DNA of 64,000 bases from CBDEFX01 sp965237635 (GTDB taxonomy: Bacteria; Chloroflexota; Dehalococcoidia; Lucifugimonadales; CAUZJF01): the NCBI GenBank assembly GCA_965237635.1, contig CBDEFX010000001.1, forward strand, positions 372,001-436,000, given 5' to 3'. Of this stretch, positions 1-7,345 are shown in pieces. The first letter of the stretch is position 1. Each line of letters begins with the position of its first letter. The notes beneath the pieces are model-generated. The model was given only the letters and a program-made list of their open reading frames with translations, did not search any database and was not told where the DNA came from. Position numbers and translations under genes: made by a program.

Positions 1-640
1 GCGCGTCGCCCATGCCCGCCATGCGCTGCGCGTCTTCCCTCGACCAGAAGAAACTCGCCTGAATCCGGCCAGGGGTGAGCACGTCGGCGGTGAACGCGCC
101 GGTAGTCTCAGACTGTGAAGCGTTTTCCGCTGGCACACCCGCCGCAGGGTCGCTGGTCAGCACCGGGAAAGCCGTGTCACCTACTGGGACAACAGGGCTT
201 TGGATGCCCAGGAAGGCCGCAACGGACTGCGGGAACACGAAGCCCGTGATCTCCGTTTGAGTCCGGCCCACGTCGGACGGTGCAGGCGTGACGGCCCGCT
301 GCTCCATCAACATCTCAGTGGGTATATCGTTGGGTGCTAGGCCGCGTTCGGACTGGACCTCACCGATTGCGCCGGCGGAGGCCCGATGCTCCATGACGTT
401 GGTGAACATCTCCCCCAGGTCGAAGCGGGAGTTGACGTCTGCCCATTCCCGCGTCTCAGGGGTAGTGTCGGCGTCGTCGTCGGCTTTGATGGTCGCCCTC
501 AACTCGACTTCCTGGGCCTTGAGCTCATCGACCAACTTCTCACGCTGAGAGATATCGTCTTCGCTTTCCGCCGCTGCCAGGTCGTTGACCTTCTCCCGCG
601 TCTCGCTCATGCGAACCTGAATCTTCTGAATAGGTGTCAT
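1..640 (-). CDS. HK97-type phage major capsid protein (N-terminal part, runs off the window)
   Basis: The minus strand is open from an ATG at 640 to the left edge (about 213 codons). The N-terminus is a charged, probably coiled-coil segment (MTPIQKIQVRMSETREKVND, then ISQREKLVDELKAQE) like the delta/scaffold domain of HK97 capsid proteins. A capsid-like core follows, with FVFPQSVAAFLGIQ, FPVLTSDPAAGVPAENASQS and FFWSREDAQRMAGMGD. The ATG at 640 is preferred because GGAG lies about 9 nt upstream; an in-frame ATG at 649 has no room for a ribosome site. It lies downstream of the terminase gene on the same strand. The C-terminal half is outside the window, so completeness cannot be judged. Confidence 0.8.
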   Translation of the reverse strand, partial: MTPIQKIQVRMSETREKVNDLAAAESEDDISQREKLVDELKAQEVELRATIKADDDADTTPETREWADVNSRFDLGEMFTNVMEHRASAGAIGEVQSERGLAPNDIPTEMLMEQRAVTPAPSDVGRTQTEITGFVFPQSVAAFLGIQSPVVPVGDTAFPVLTSDPAAGVPAENASQSETTGAFTADVLTPGRIQASFFWSREDAQRMAGMGDA

Positions 641-824
641 AGTCTGCATCTCCTGGGTAGTAGTGCCTATAGTGAATCGTGTGTCCGTCTCGCGTCTCGA
701 CCGTCCTAACGCTGGTGTCTCGATGCAGCTCCGCCATGTACTCTTTCCAAGAACGAAAGCCGCTCTCGGTCGGCGCAACGGCGGGACGCATCTCTAGGCC
801 GTCTGAACTGATAGCCCTAGACAT
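540..824 (-). CDS. small hypothetical protein between terminase and capsid
   Basis: A 94-codon frame starts 69 bp after the terminase stop and overlaps the capsid gene by about 100 bp in another frame. The first 65 residues (for example SGFRSWKEYMAEL and YRHYYPGDADYDTYSEDSG) look protein-like; the last 30, inside the capsid overlap, are low complexity. No clear ribosome site precedes the ATG. I do not recognise it. It occupies the position where a portal or protease gene would normally lie, but it is far too short for either. It may be a real small gene or a chance frame. Confidence 0.35.
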   Translation of the reverse strand: MSRAISSDGLEMRPAVAPTESGFRSWKEYMAELHRDTSVRTVETRDGHTIHYRHYYPGDADYDTYSEDSGSHERDAGEGQRPGSGGKRRRYLSA

Positions 825-892
825 GATGCCATGGTATAGGATTCAAGGATGAAAGTCAAGCAAAAGTATCTAGGAGAGGTACCAAGGAGCGG

Positions 893-2314
893 TCACACTG
901 AAGCGTATTTCAACTCACGCATCGACGCGGAGCCCGCCCTGTCGAACGCTCCCGCCGCAAGTAGCAGCGCCGCCGCCGCATCATCGCGAGCTCGGTTGTG
1001 CTTCCCATCCTTCGCTAGCCGAGTGTTGCCTTGATCGTCGTTCTTGATGTACGCCACTGACAGACTCGCAATCAGCAGGGCGCGGCTTCCTTCGTCGATG
1101 CTGAAAGGCCCGTCGCGGACACCTTTCCGCAAGGAGCGGATATCTGCCGCCGCCTCAGACCATCGCGTCACCCGCCCCTCGACCGGACACGTCCGATTAA
1201 CGGCGTCTTGTAGCTCCCCCAGACGGAAACGGTCGCACACGATCTTGACCGGCACTCCCCAGGTGTCGCATATCCGCTCGAACAACGTCGCTGAATTTGG
1301 CACTCGTAGGCCCTCAGCCAGCCGTAGAGAGCCGTTTTCGACCAGCTTGTGGTAGACACCCCTCGGCACTAGATCGCGTCGCTCCTGTTCGTCGAGATCG
1401 GGAATTCCAGGAGACAAGGCCAACGCCTCTATCCTTCCACTCTCCCACACAGCGCAGGCAGCACTCCAGGCCCTTCCAGAGCCCAGGTCGATGGCTACAA
1501 TCGGCCGGCCGGCCGGTAAGCCTACAGGCCGCGCCGTCGCCAGCTTCCAGTCGTCCACGGTCAGGAGGATGGCGCTCTCATCGGAGCTAGGGATATTTAA
1601 ACGAAACGACAGGAATCGCGCCTTCAGCCTGCTATCACCGCGAGCTAGATCGCGCTCCTCGATGAGCTTACGCCGGAAGTCCGGGCTGATGGCCGTCAAC
1701 GGATTGGCCTTGCGAATCGTCGGCCAGCTATCCCACTTGTCGCGGTCGCCCTGTAGGAGCTTGACGTAGGTTGAACCCTTGGAGCCGCCCCCGACCAGAT
1801 CATGCCACCATCCGCCCTGAGCTGGTGCCAAGGTGCCGATGAAGAGCGCCTTTAGCGGGGAGCCCGGCTTGCCAGTGGCGGTCGAGATGGCGTCGAACAT
1901 CGCTTCGCCCTCATTCACATTAAAGGCCCCAGGCTCATCACAGATCACCCACGGCGTATTCACCAGCCCTAGCGCCCCCTTCGCGTTGGAGCTGCGCACC
2001 TGTAGCACAGTCTTGGTCGGCTTATGGACGATCTGGACGAGCGTGAACGAGTCCGCGAAGCGGTAGTCAGTGTCCTCACCGAGCATGTCACGGACGAACC
2101 TGTAGACGATGCGGCCCTGGGCCAGACTCGGTGCTATCACCACGGACTCGGTGCCAGCTCGAAACAACTCATCGTCAGGGTCGAGTACCCGCGCCGCAAG
2201 GTGGGCAGCCAGCCAGGACTTGCCGTTCCCACGAGGAAGACTGAGGCAGGCCATGTCGATGTCTGGACGCATGGCGTTGCGAAGGAAGTCAGTTTGAAAT
2301 CGTCTTAGCTGCAT
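893..2314 (-). CDS. phage terminase large subunit
   Basis: This is the ATP-driven DNA-packaging motor with a headful or site-cleaving nuclease. From the ATG at 2314 it has 473 residues; a GTG at 2326 is the alternative start, and anything further upstream lies in the inserted IS1380. The N-terminus has MQLRRFQTDFLRNAM, then Walker A (LPRGNGKSW), Walker B (PWVICDEPGAF) and a nuclease domain with acidic motifs AIDLGSGRAWS, KIVCDRFRLGEL and HNRARDDAAAALLLA, in the usual order. IS1380 copy 1 is inserted directly upstream and separates this gene from the replication genes, so it may now lack its original promoter. The IS does not disrupt the frame. Confidence 0.88.
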   Translation of the reverse strand: MQLRRFQTDFLRNAMRPDIDMACLSLPRGNGKSWLAAHLAARVLDPDDELFRAGTESVVIAPSLAQGRIVYRFVRDMLGEDTDYRFADSFTLVQIVHKPTKTVLQVRSSNAKGALGLVNTPWVICDEPGAFNVNEGEAMFDAISTATGKPGSPLKALFIGTLAPAQGGWWHDLVGGGSKGSTYVKLLQGDRDKWDSWPTIRKANPLTAISPDFRRKLIEERDLARGDSRLKARFLSFRLNIPSSDESAILLTVDDWKLATARPVGLPAGRPIVAIDLGSGRAWSAACAVWESGRIEALALSPGIPDLDEQERRDLVPRGVYHKLVENGSLRLAEGLRVPNSATLFERICDTWGVPVKIVCDRFRLGELQDAVNRTCPVEGRVTRWSEAAADIRSLRKGVRDGPFSIDEGSRALLIASLSVAYIKNDDQGNTRLAKDGKHNRARDDAAAALLLAAGAFDRAGSASMRELKYASV

Positions 2315-2330
2315 GTCGGCTTTCACTAAA

Positions 2331-4049
2331 CCCGAATCCACCGAAGGAGGGCGTCGGATTAGCGTCCTGAGGCGGCAAGAAGGTGCTCCTGTGCTTCTGG
2401 GATAATGGTTTTGTAGCAAAAAACCGACCCCGGAAAAGGAGCACCCAGTAGATGCTGCCACGCAACCACCCCGACCGGATCCAAATCACCTTCGACGACC
2501 GCCGCTTGGTGGCCAATGCCGGGCTGCTCCTTCCGGCCACCCTGGCGCGGCACCTCGGCCTGCCCGAACTCGTCCGGCAGCGCCTCGACCTGGGCGATGC
2601 CCCGGGGCGGGCGAACACGAGCGACAAGATGATGACGCTGGTGGCGTCTGCGCTGGCTGGGGGCGACTGCATTGACGACGCCGATGTGTTGCGCACCGGG
2701 GGGACGGCCTGCACCCTGGGCGGCACGGTCAAGGCGCCATCCACCCTGGGCACCTTCCTGCGCAGCTTCCGGTGGGGCCACGTCCGTCAACTCGACCGGG
2801 TGAGCCGCGAGTTGCTGGCCCGGGCTTGGCAGGCCGGGGCGGGACCCGGCGACGGGCCCCTGACCATTGACCTGGACTCCACCATCTGCGAGACCTACGG
2901 ACTGGCCAAGGAGGGCGCCCGCCACCACGGCTATACCGGCAAGCGGGGCTACCACCCGCTGCCGGCCATCGCCGCCGGCACCGGAGACGTGCTGATGTCC
3001 CGGCTGCGCGAGGGCCGGGCCAACACCGCCCGCGGCGCCGCCCACTTCCTGCGGGAGACGGTGGGACGGGTGCGCTACGCCGGGGCCGACGGACGACTCA
3101 CGCTACGGGCCGACAGCGGGTTCTACACTCATGGCGTGGTATCCGTCTGCCGCAAGATGGATGTCCGCTTCTCCATCACCATCCGCCAGCACAAAAGCCT
3201 GCACAATCTCATCGAGGCGATACCCGAAGATGCCTGGACGCCGATTCCTTACTGGATGGACGGTGCCGCCGATGTGGCCGAGACCACCTGCACCCCCTTC
3301 CAGGCCGAGGCGGACGCCGCGCCGGTACGGCTCATCGTCCGGCGGGTGAAGCCGACGCCCGGTTCCCAACTGGCCCTCTTCGCCAAATACAGCTATCATG
3401 GCTTCATCACCGACCGGGACGGGGAGTTGCTCGAACTGGAGGCTGACCATCGCCGCCACGCCGAGATCGAGAATGCCATACGCGACCTCAAGTACGGCGT
3501 CGGGCTGAACCATCTCCCCTCGGGCCGCTTCGCCGCCAACGGTGCCTGGCTGGCCGTCCAGACGATGGCCCACAACCTGGCCCGCTGGACGGCGCGGATC
3601 GGTCTGGGAGAGCGGATAGCCACCACCAAGACCCTCCGGCGGCGGTTCTTCTCCCTGGCCGGACGGCTCACCCGCTCGGCACGCCGGTTGACCCTGCATC
3701 TTCCGGATCGCTGGCCTTGGGCTGAGAAGTTCAGCCGCGCCTTGGCCCGGCTGCGAGCCATTCCACTCCCGGCCTGACGGCACCGTCAGCGACCGACCCA
3801 CCCACCGGACAACCGAAGATCCCCGCAGACTCGTGCCAGCCCGGTCCGAGAGAGTTCCCTGCTGCGTATTCTCTCGCCATCCCGCGCATCGCAGCTCCCG
3901 CAGACGGCCATAGGGACCCCTGTGCGGCGATGAAGACCGTCCGCCGACCTCCCTACCCCAAATGGAACCCAGGCTATTTCCCCTGTAGCTCCCTCACCCC
4001 CCTTCCGCTTTCCTCACGCCGTCCATCGGTGTCCTTCGGTGGATTCGGG
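2331..4049 (+). mobile_element. IS1380-family insertion sequence, copy 1 (intact, matching target duplication)
   Basis: A 1,719-bp element bounded by CCCGAATCCACCGAAGGA and its inverted copy at the right end. It is flanked on both sides by CTAAA (2326-2330 and 4050-4054), a clean 5-bp duplication in the size range known for IS1380. It sits in the leader of the terminase gene, opposite in orientation to it. It is one of five almost identical copies in the window, so it moved recently. Confidence 0.93.
2452..3777 (+). CDS. IS1380-family transposase (copy 1)
   Basis: This 441-residue DDE transposase catalyses cut-and-paste movement of the element. Acidic motifs fit the family: LTIDLDST (first D), LRADSGFY (second D) and HAEIENAIRDLK (E plus the downstream basic helix). 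The ATG follows an AAAAGGAGCACC ribosome site. The protein is identical to those of copies 2 and 3, so the reading frame is intact and probably active. Confidence 0.95.
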   Translation: MLPRNHPDRIQITFDDRRLVANAGLLLPATLARHLGLPELVRQRLDLGDAPGRANTSDKMMTLVASALAGGDCIDDADVLRTGGTACTLGGTVKAPSTLGTFLRSFRWGHVRQLDRVSRELLARAWQAGAGPGDGPLTIDLDSTICETYGLAKEGARHHGYTGKRGYHPLPAIAAGTGDVLMSRLREGRANTARGAAHFLRETVGRVRYAGADGRLTLRADSGFYTHGVVSVCRKMDVRFSITIRQHKSLHNLIEAIPEDAWTPIPYWMDGAADVAETTCTPFQAEADAAPVRLIVRRVKPTPGSQLALFAKYSYHGFITDRDGELLELEADHRRHAEIENAIRDLKYGVGLNHLPSGRFAANGAWLAVQTMAHNLARWTARIGLGERIATTKTLRRRFFSLAGRLTRSARRLTLHLPDRWPWAEKFSRALARLRAIPLPA

Positions 4050-4079
4050 CTAAAAGAGGCTACCCCTGCGACCCTGAGT

Positions 4080-4286
4080 AATTTCCATCTGCGTTTTTCA
4101 GGGGTCCCCGCCGCCCCATCGTCCTCATTCGTTCGTTCCTTCGTTCGTTTCTCTGCTGGCCGAGCTTCAACCCATCAAACCCTCGCTTTGCCCTATTAGC
4201 CCCGTAAACCCTCGATCTAACCCTAAAGCCTTTAGCCCTGTTTCTACGCTCTCTGGCATGGTTAGGTGGGTAGACGGGAGCGGGAG
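4080..4286 (+). repeat. C-rich short-repeat region downstream of the Rep operon (possible origin or iterons)
   Basis: No gene is evident between the IS end and the next minus-strand gene. The stretch has a TTCG microsatellite (about 4127-4150), AAACCCTCG twice 29 bp apart (4177-4185 and 4206-4214), and TTAGCCC twice (4196-4202 and 4232-4238), plus several loose ACCCT units. This resembles iteron-like organisation near a replication protein gene, but the repeats are short and irregular, so an origin role is only a suggestion. Confidence 0.3.
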
Positions 4287-4580
4287 CTAGTTGAGGGAAA
4301 TCGGCTCAGATGGAATTGTCAAGTCCTCCGCAGTCTTCCTTCCAACTTCGTACATCGCCTGATAGCAGGCGGTGGGGTGCTCTTGGATGAGGGGTGCTAT
4401 CTTGGGGACCGCCTCATCTATGGCCCAGGTAGCCATCTCCTTGAGCAGGTCACCGAACTGTGTTGGTATCACATCGTCGTCGGTGACTTCTCCGCCTGCC
4501 ATCGCATCGAGGAATCCAAGCGCCCACACCTGCTGTAGCTGCGTGCGTAACTCATCTGAGATTGCTGGCTGGTCTGTCAT
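4287..4580 (-). CDS. hypothetical protein of the phage/plasmid-like module
   Basis: A 97-residue acidic protein. The start at 4580 is chosen because GGAGAATCC precedes that ATG; a longer frame begins at 4634 without a good site. It reads MTDQPAISDELRTQLQQVWA, with helices rich in Glu/Asp and no recognisable domain. It follows the RepA-like gene after an 80-bp gap containing a hairpin and is co-oriented with the whole module. It may be an accessory replication or packaging protein; nothing in the sequence decides. Confidence 0.5.
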   Translation of the reverse strand: MTDQPAISDELRTQLQQVWALGFLDAMAGGEVTDDDVIPTQFGDLLKEMATWAIDEAVPKIAPLIQEHPTACYQAMYEVGRKTAEDLTIPSEPISLN

Positions 4581-4621
4581 CGGATTCTCCCTTCCTTTTC
4601 CTGCTGCCCGTATCATATCTT

Positions 4622-4648
4622 TGAAACCCCCCACCTTCGGGGGGTTCA
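4622..4648 (-). terminator. GC-rich hairpin after the RepA-like gene
   Basis: TGAA plus six C, a short loop, then six G plus TTCA form a strong stem with one bulged A. It lies just past the stop codon of the RepA-like gene on the minus strand. Only a weak T stretch (GGTTTC) follows, so it may be an attenuator or RNA-stability element rather than a full terminator. Confidence 0.4.
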
Positions 4649-4659
4649 GATGATACGCA

Positions 4660-5980
4660 TCATGATATGCTCAACTCCCACCGTCCATCTGGTAGGTGAA
4701 CAACCCGGCCTTTAAACTCCCTGTTGAGCACGGTTGTAATGTACCCGCGTGTCGAGTCGAAGGTCTTTGATAGGTCATTGGATGTGACGGGGCCGCCGTT
4801 GTTGCTCAGGTAAGTCTCGATGCGCCTGTGCATGGGGGCATTGTCCTCAATCCCTGCGATGGCCGAAAGATCACCTTTGCCAACGCTGACCTTGTCATCC
4901 TCGAAGGTGAACAGAAAGGCCCGTTCGCTTACCCGGGGGGTGTTGTTCTTCTTGTAATGCCTGAGCCCCACTGTCAATGTTGCCCCGGACTCCTCCGCCA
5001 GCGCCCTGAATGTGGCTCTTGCATTGTTGTGCCAGAAGGTCGAGCCGAAGGGCTCTGATTCCTTGCCGGTCTTGGAGACGTGGGCGATGGTCAACGTCGT
5101 TGCTTCAAGTCCGGAGAGCGCGTTGAAATACTGGTTGCATGGGCCGGACTGCTCGGCCTCAAAGACGGCTCTGGCGGCGTGGTCGATGATAACGAAGTCG
5201 ATGCAGTGCTCCATGAGATAGGCGCTCACCCGGTCGAAATCATCCTCCAGTGGTCTTTTCATCTGCATGTAGTGGAAGAACGGGGGGGGTAGTCTCACCG
5301 AAGCCTGCCGCCACCCTGCTTAGGCGTCCTTTGATCGTGCCCTCACCGTTCTCATAGTCGAGATACGCAACATTACCTTGCTGAGGCTTCATGCCCAGGT
5401 GCTCACGCCCGGTCGCAATCAGGAATCCGGCCAGGAGAGCAAAATAACTCTTGCCAGAGTCGCCGCCGCCAAACAGGATGGTCGGTTGCCTCTCCTGGAG
5501 GTAAGGCCATAAGCGGAACTCCGTCGTTTCCGATGCCGTTGAATCTATTAGCTGGATTCCCGCCTCACCTTTGTTGAAGGCAACACGCACGTAGTTGCAC
5601 ACCCGCTCGATGATATAGCGCCATACCCCTACCTCAGCGCCGAGTTGCGGAGGGGCGACCTTCTCCATGTCCCTAGAGGTAGATGCCTTAGTCTGACCGC
5701 TCTTGAAGTTGAAGCGGGCGAAGTATTTGAACCCCGGAGATTCTTCGACTTTCCTCCAGTCCTTCTCAGGGACACCGGCGCGGTCCTGTTTGCGTAATGT
5801 GGAGACTTTGACTGCTGGTTGGAGAGCCAGATCGAAGTCCGCGCGAAGGTCTCCGTTGCTCTGTTCGCGCAACTTGGACACAGTGACCTTTAGCTCGTGG
5901 TCCTCCCACTCGATGGTATGGACACCGCCCCGTGAGTCCTCATTCGCTTCTGTTGTGGGGAGCGTGCTCAGGTTCGCCAT
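4660..5980 (-). pseudogene. RepA-like/AAA_25 replication ATPase, frameshifted at a C8 tract
   Basis: Two overlapping frames (5980-5240 and 5298-4660) together give one RecA-fold ATPase of about 440 residues. The first has Walker A (GGGDSGKSYFALL) and ends GFGETTPP; the second resumes with PPFFHYMQMKRPLED and carries Walker B (IDFVIIDHAARA) and a C-terminal winged-helix-like part (PVTSNDLSKTFDSTRGYIT). The break is at eight C residues (plus-strand G8 at 5282-5289); seven would restore one frame. Such ATPases act in plasmid or phage replication initiation as hexameric helicases. The start at 5980 has GAGGA upstream and overlaps the preceding gene by 13 bp. Homopolymer sequencing error, decay, or +1 frameshifting are all possible. 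Confidence 0.75.
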
Positions 5981-6234
5981 AAGATGTCCTCGAACGCCTG
6001 GGTGTAGCTGACCAGATCAGGCCAAACAGTCGTTGCCGCCAAACTGACCGCACCTGCTAGGTGTTCAAGGCATATCCACGAGTCTTCCATCCGGTAGACG
6101 TTGACGCCTTCGGAACAATTGTGGGCGCAGGTCGTAGACGGTTCAGGCTCAGGCGTGATAACCTTGAGCAAGCTGTTGTGTTCTGAGCACGGCGCCGCTG
6201 ATACCGGCGCCGTTGCTTGTTCTGCTACTTGCAT
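5968..6234 (-). CDS. small Cys/His-containing protein
   Basis: An 88-residue protein from the ATG at 6234 (an ATG at 6252 is the alternative). It has Cys and His residues spaced like a small zinc site (APCSEHN, TTCAHNCSEGV, WICLEHLAG). No family is recognised. It overlaps the AlpA-type gene upstream and the RepA-like gene downstream, which argues for a tightly coupled operon. A metal-binding role in replication is inferred only from the Cys/His pattern and neighbours. Confidence 0.55.
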   Translation of the reverse strand: MQVAEQATAPVSAAPCSEHNSLLKVITPEPEPSTTCAHNCSEGVNVYRMEDSWICLEHLAGAVSLAATTVWPDLVSYTQAFEDILWRT

Positions 6235-6401
6235 CGTCTGCTCTCGAACCACGCTTCAACCTCGGCCTTGCTCCATCTGAGAGCCCGAATCCCGACCTTC
6301 GAGGGCCGCGGGAAGCGTCCGGCCTGCCTGAGCTTGAAAATCCCCTGCCGAGACATTCCCACGAGAGCCTCAACCTCTTTCTGTGTCAGGGGTTTATCCA
6401 T
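6225..6401 (-). CDS. AlpA/excisionase-type helix-turn-helix DNA-binding protein
   Basis: A 58-residue protein that reads MDKPLTQKEVEALVGMSRQG, then IFKLRQAGRFPRPSKVG, then LRWSKAEVEAWFESRR. This is the MerR-like winged HTH of AlpA regulators and phage excisionases, nearly full length for the family. It lies between a 112-residue protein (8-bp overlap upstream) and the Cys/His protein (overlap downstream). Known family roles are transcription control of integrase genes or recombination directionality. Here it probably controls or assists the mobile module; no tyrosine integrase is visible, only a serine recombinase 4.6 kb away. Confidence 0.8.
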   Translation of the reverse strand: MDKPLTQKEVEALVGMSRQGIFKLRQAGRFPRPSKVGIRALRWSKAEVEAWFESRRCK

Positions 6402-6732
6402 GCTTCTCTCCCTTCTGCTCGTCGTATGCCCGCCGAATCAGTTTCTTGCCTATGTGTAGGCTCAACTCCCGCATCACGGCTTTGGGGTCCACGCTAAGGC
6501 CGTCGATGTTGGCCGCGAACTCGTTGATGAACGCCGCGCCCGCCTCGTCGAGATTCCACACTAGGCGGGGCTCGCCGTCCTCAACCGCAAGGCGGTAGTG
6601 GATGTGGTCCTCGATGCCCTCCGGCGCTGCTGCCGAGAACATCGCCATCAGCTTCGCCCGGTCTTTCTCCCGCTGTCGATGTGCTCTCACCCGTTCACGA
6701 TTTCCTTCCTTCTTAGTGAGTGTCTTAGCCAT
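6394..6732 (-). CDS. hypothetical protein, first gene of the mobile module operon
   Basis: A 112-residue protein with a very basic N-terminus (MAKTLTKKEGNRERVRAHRQ) followed by a mixed helical region. The start at 6732 is supported by a strong GGGAGG ribosome site 8 nt upstream. The stop overlaps the AlpA-type start. Basic, short first genes of this kind are common in plasmid and phage replication operons, but no specific family is recognised. Confidence 0.6.
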   Translation of the reverse strand: MAKTLTKKEGNRERVRAHRQREKDRAKLMAMFSAAAPEGIEDHIHYRLAVEDGEPRLVWNLDEAGAAFINEFAANIDGLSVDPKAVMRELSLHIGKKLIRRAYDEQKGEKHG

Positions 6733-6800
6733 AAAGCAGACCTCCCTTGAAATATTACCACTGCCACTAGTCTGGGTAACATTACAACGGTTGTCAAGAG
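6733..6800 (-). promoter_or_regulatory. probable promoter/operator of the mobile module
   Basis: Reading the minus strand toward the start at 6732, a TTGACA box is followed by an imperfect inverted repeat (AATGTTACC and GGTAATATT about 16 bp apart). No good -10 box stands at 17 bp, so the exact promoter is uncertain. The inverted repeat would suit an autorepressor or the AlpA-type protein. Confidence 0.35.
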
Positions 6801-6810
6801 CGTTTGGCGC

Positions 6811-6836
6811 AAAAAACCCCCGGTTTTGTGCCGGGA
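6811..6836 (-). terminator. rho-independent terminator on the minus strand
   Basis: On the minus strand the stem CCCGG, loop, CCGGG is followed by G's and six T's. It lies between the antitoxin/VapC remnant and the first gene of the mobile module, so it would insulate the module from transcription entering from the right. Confidence 0.65.
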
Positions 6837-6854
6837 GCTTAATGGACCACAGGA

Positions 6855-6881
6855 TGTAGGGGTTATATACCTAACCCTACA
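6855..6881. repeat. 27-bp interrupted palindrome at the module boundary
   Basis: TGTAGGG with TTA on the left arm mirrors TAA with CCCTACA on the right arm around an AT-rich centre. It sits between the terminator and the point where VapC sequence stops (about 6890). It could be an operator, a recombination site or a replication element; it is the best visible candidate for the element's edge. Confidence 0.35.
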
Positions 6882-6890
6882 GGCTAGCTG

Positions 6891-6968
6891 CTAAGGTAGT
6901 CGGCCCAATCCTGCATCGTCGAAGAGCCACGCCATGACGACGGATGCATCGACAACCAGCCCGCTCAC
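6891..6968 (-). pseudogene. VapC-type PIN toxin, N-terminal stub
   Basis: A GTG at 6968 overlaps the antitoxin stop by 4 nt (GTGA), the classic vapBC junction. The reading VSGLVVDASVVMAWLFDDAG matches the first strand and catalytic Asp of PIN domains, then departs and stops at 6891. Normal VapC toxins have about 130 residues, so only the first 20 or so remain. The break coincides with the edge of the mobile module. Confidence 0.65.
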
Positions 6969-7216
6969 AGGCGGTGACCCTCATGGCGGGCAGCGAGTAT
7001 CTCTTCAGTGGAAAAGACCGCCCGCTCCCACCCGGCGCGGCGCTCCCGGAAGCGCTCTATCGCCTTCTCGCGGTTGGCGCGGTCCTGAGCGTCGGCGGGA
7101 ACCAAGTGTGCGACTGCCTTGCCGTGCCGGGTTATGGCGACAGTCTCTCCGTGCTCGACTGCCCGAAGGAGTTCGGCCAAGCGGGTCTTGGCTTCAGTAG
7201 CCTGAATCTCACGCAT
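6965..7216 (-). CDS. Phd/YefM-type (VapB) antitoxin, now orphan
   Basis: From the ATG at 7216 (GGAG 6 nt upstream) this gives 83 residues starting MREIQATEAKTRLAELLRAV, then GETVAITRHGKAVAHLVP. This is the Phd/YefM DNA-binding fold, followed by a charged C-terminal toxin-binding tail ending EEILAARHEGHRL. Family members neutralise a toxin and repress their own operon. The toxin gene downstream is a stub, so the antitoxin has no partner here. Confidence 0.85.
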   Translation of the reverse strand: MREIQATEAKTRLAELLRAVEHGETVAITRHGKAVAHLVPADAQDRANREKAIERFRERRAGWERAVFSTEEILAARHEGHRL

Positions 7217-7345
7217 GTTTGACTCCGACCTGTTGTTTTGACCATACCATTTTACCAAGTGTCCTCTAACTGGGTCAACGGCAGATGCCTGTAGTGGATG
7301 GAGCGCGCCCCACATCGACGAACGGTTAAGCATCCACAGTCCCTA

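Noticed and set aside
2359..3045. 228-codon and 232-codon antisense frames within every IS1380 copy
   Set aside because: They repeat exactly with each IS copy, are Gly/Arg-rich, and mirror the transposase frame in high-GC DNA.
4127..4240. Possible CRISPR array in the short-repeat region
   Set aside because: Repeats are under 10 bp, spacing is irregular, and there are no cas genes in the window.
5278..5292. Programmed +1 frameshifting in the RepA-like gene as an established fact
   Set aside because: No stimulatory structure or stop-codon context was found; a homopolymer error or decay is equally likely, so it is listed only as a possibility.
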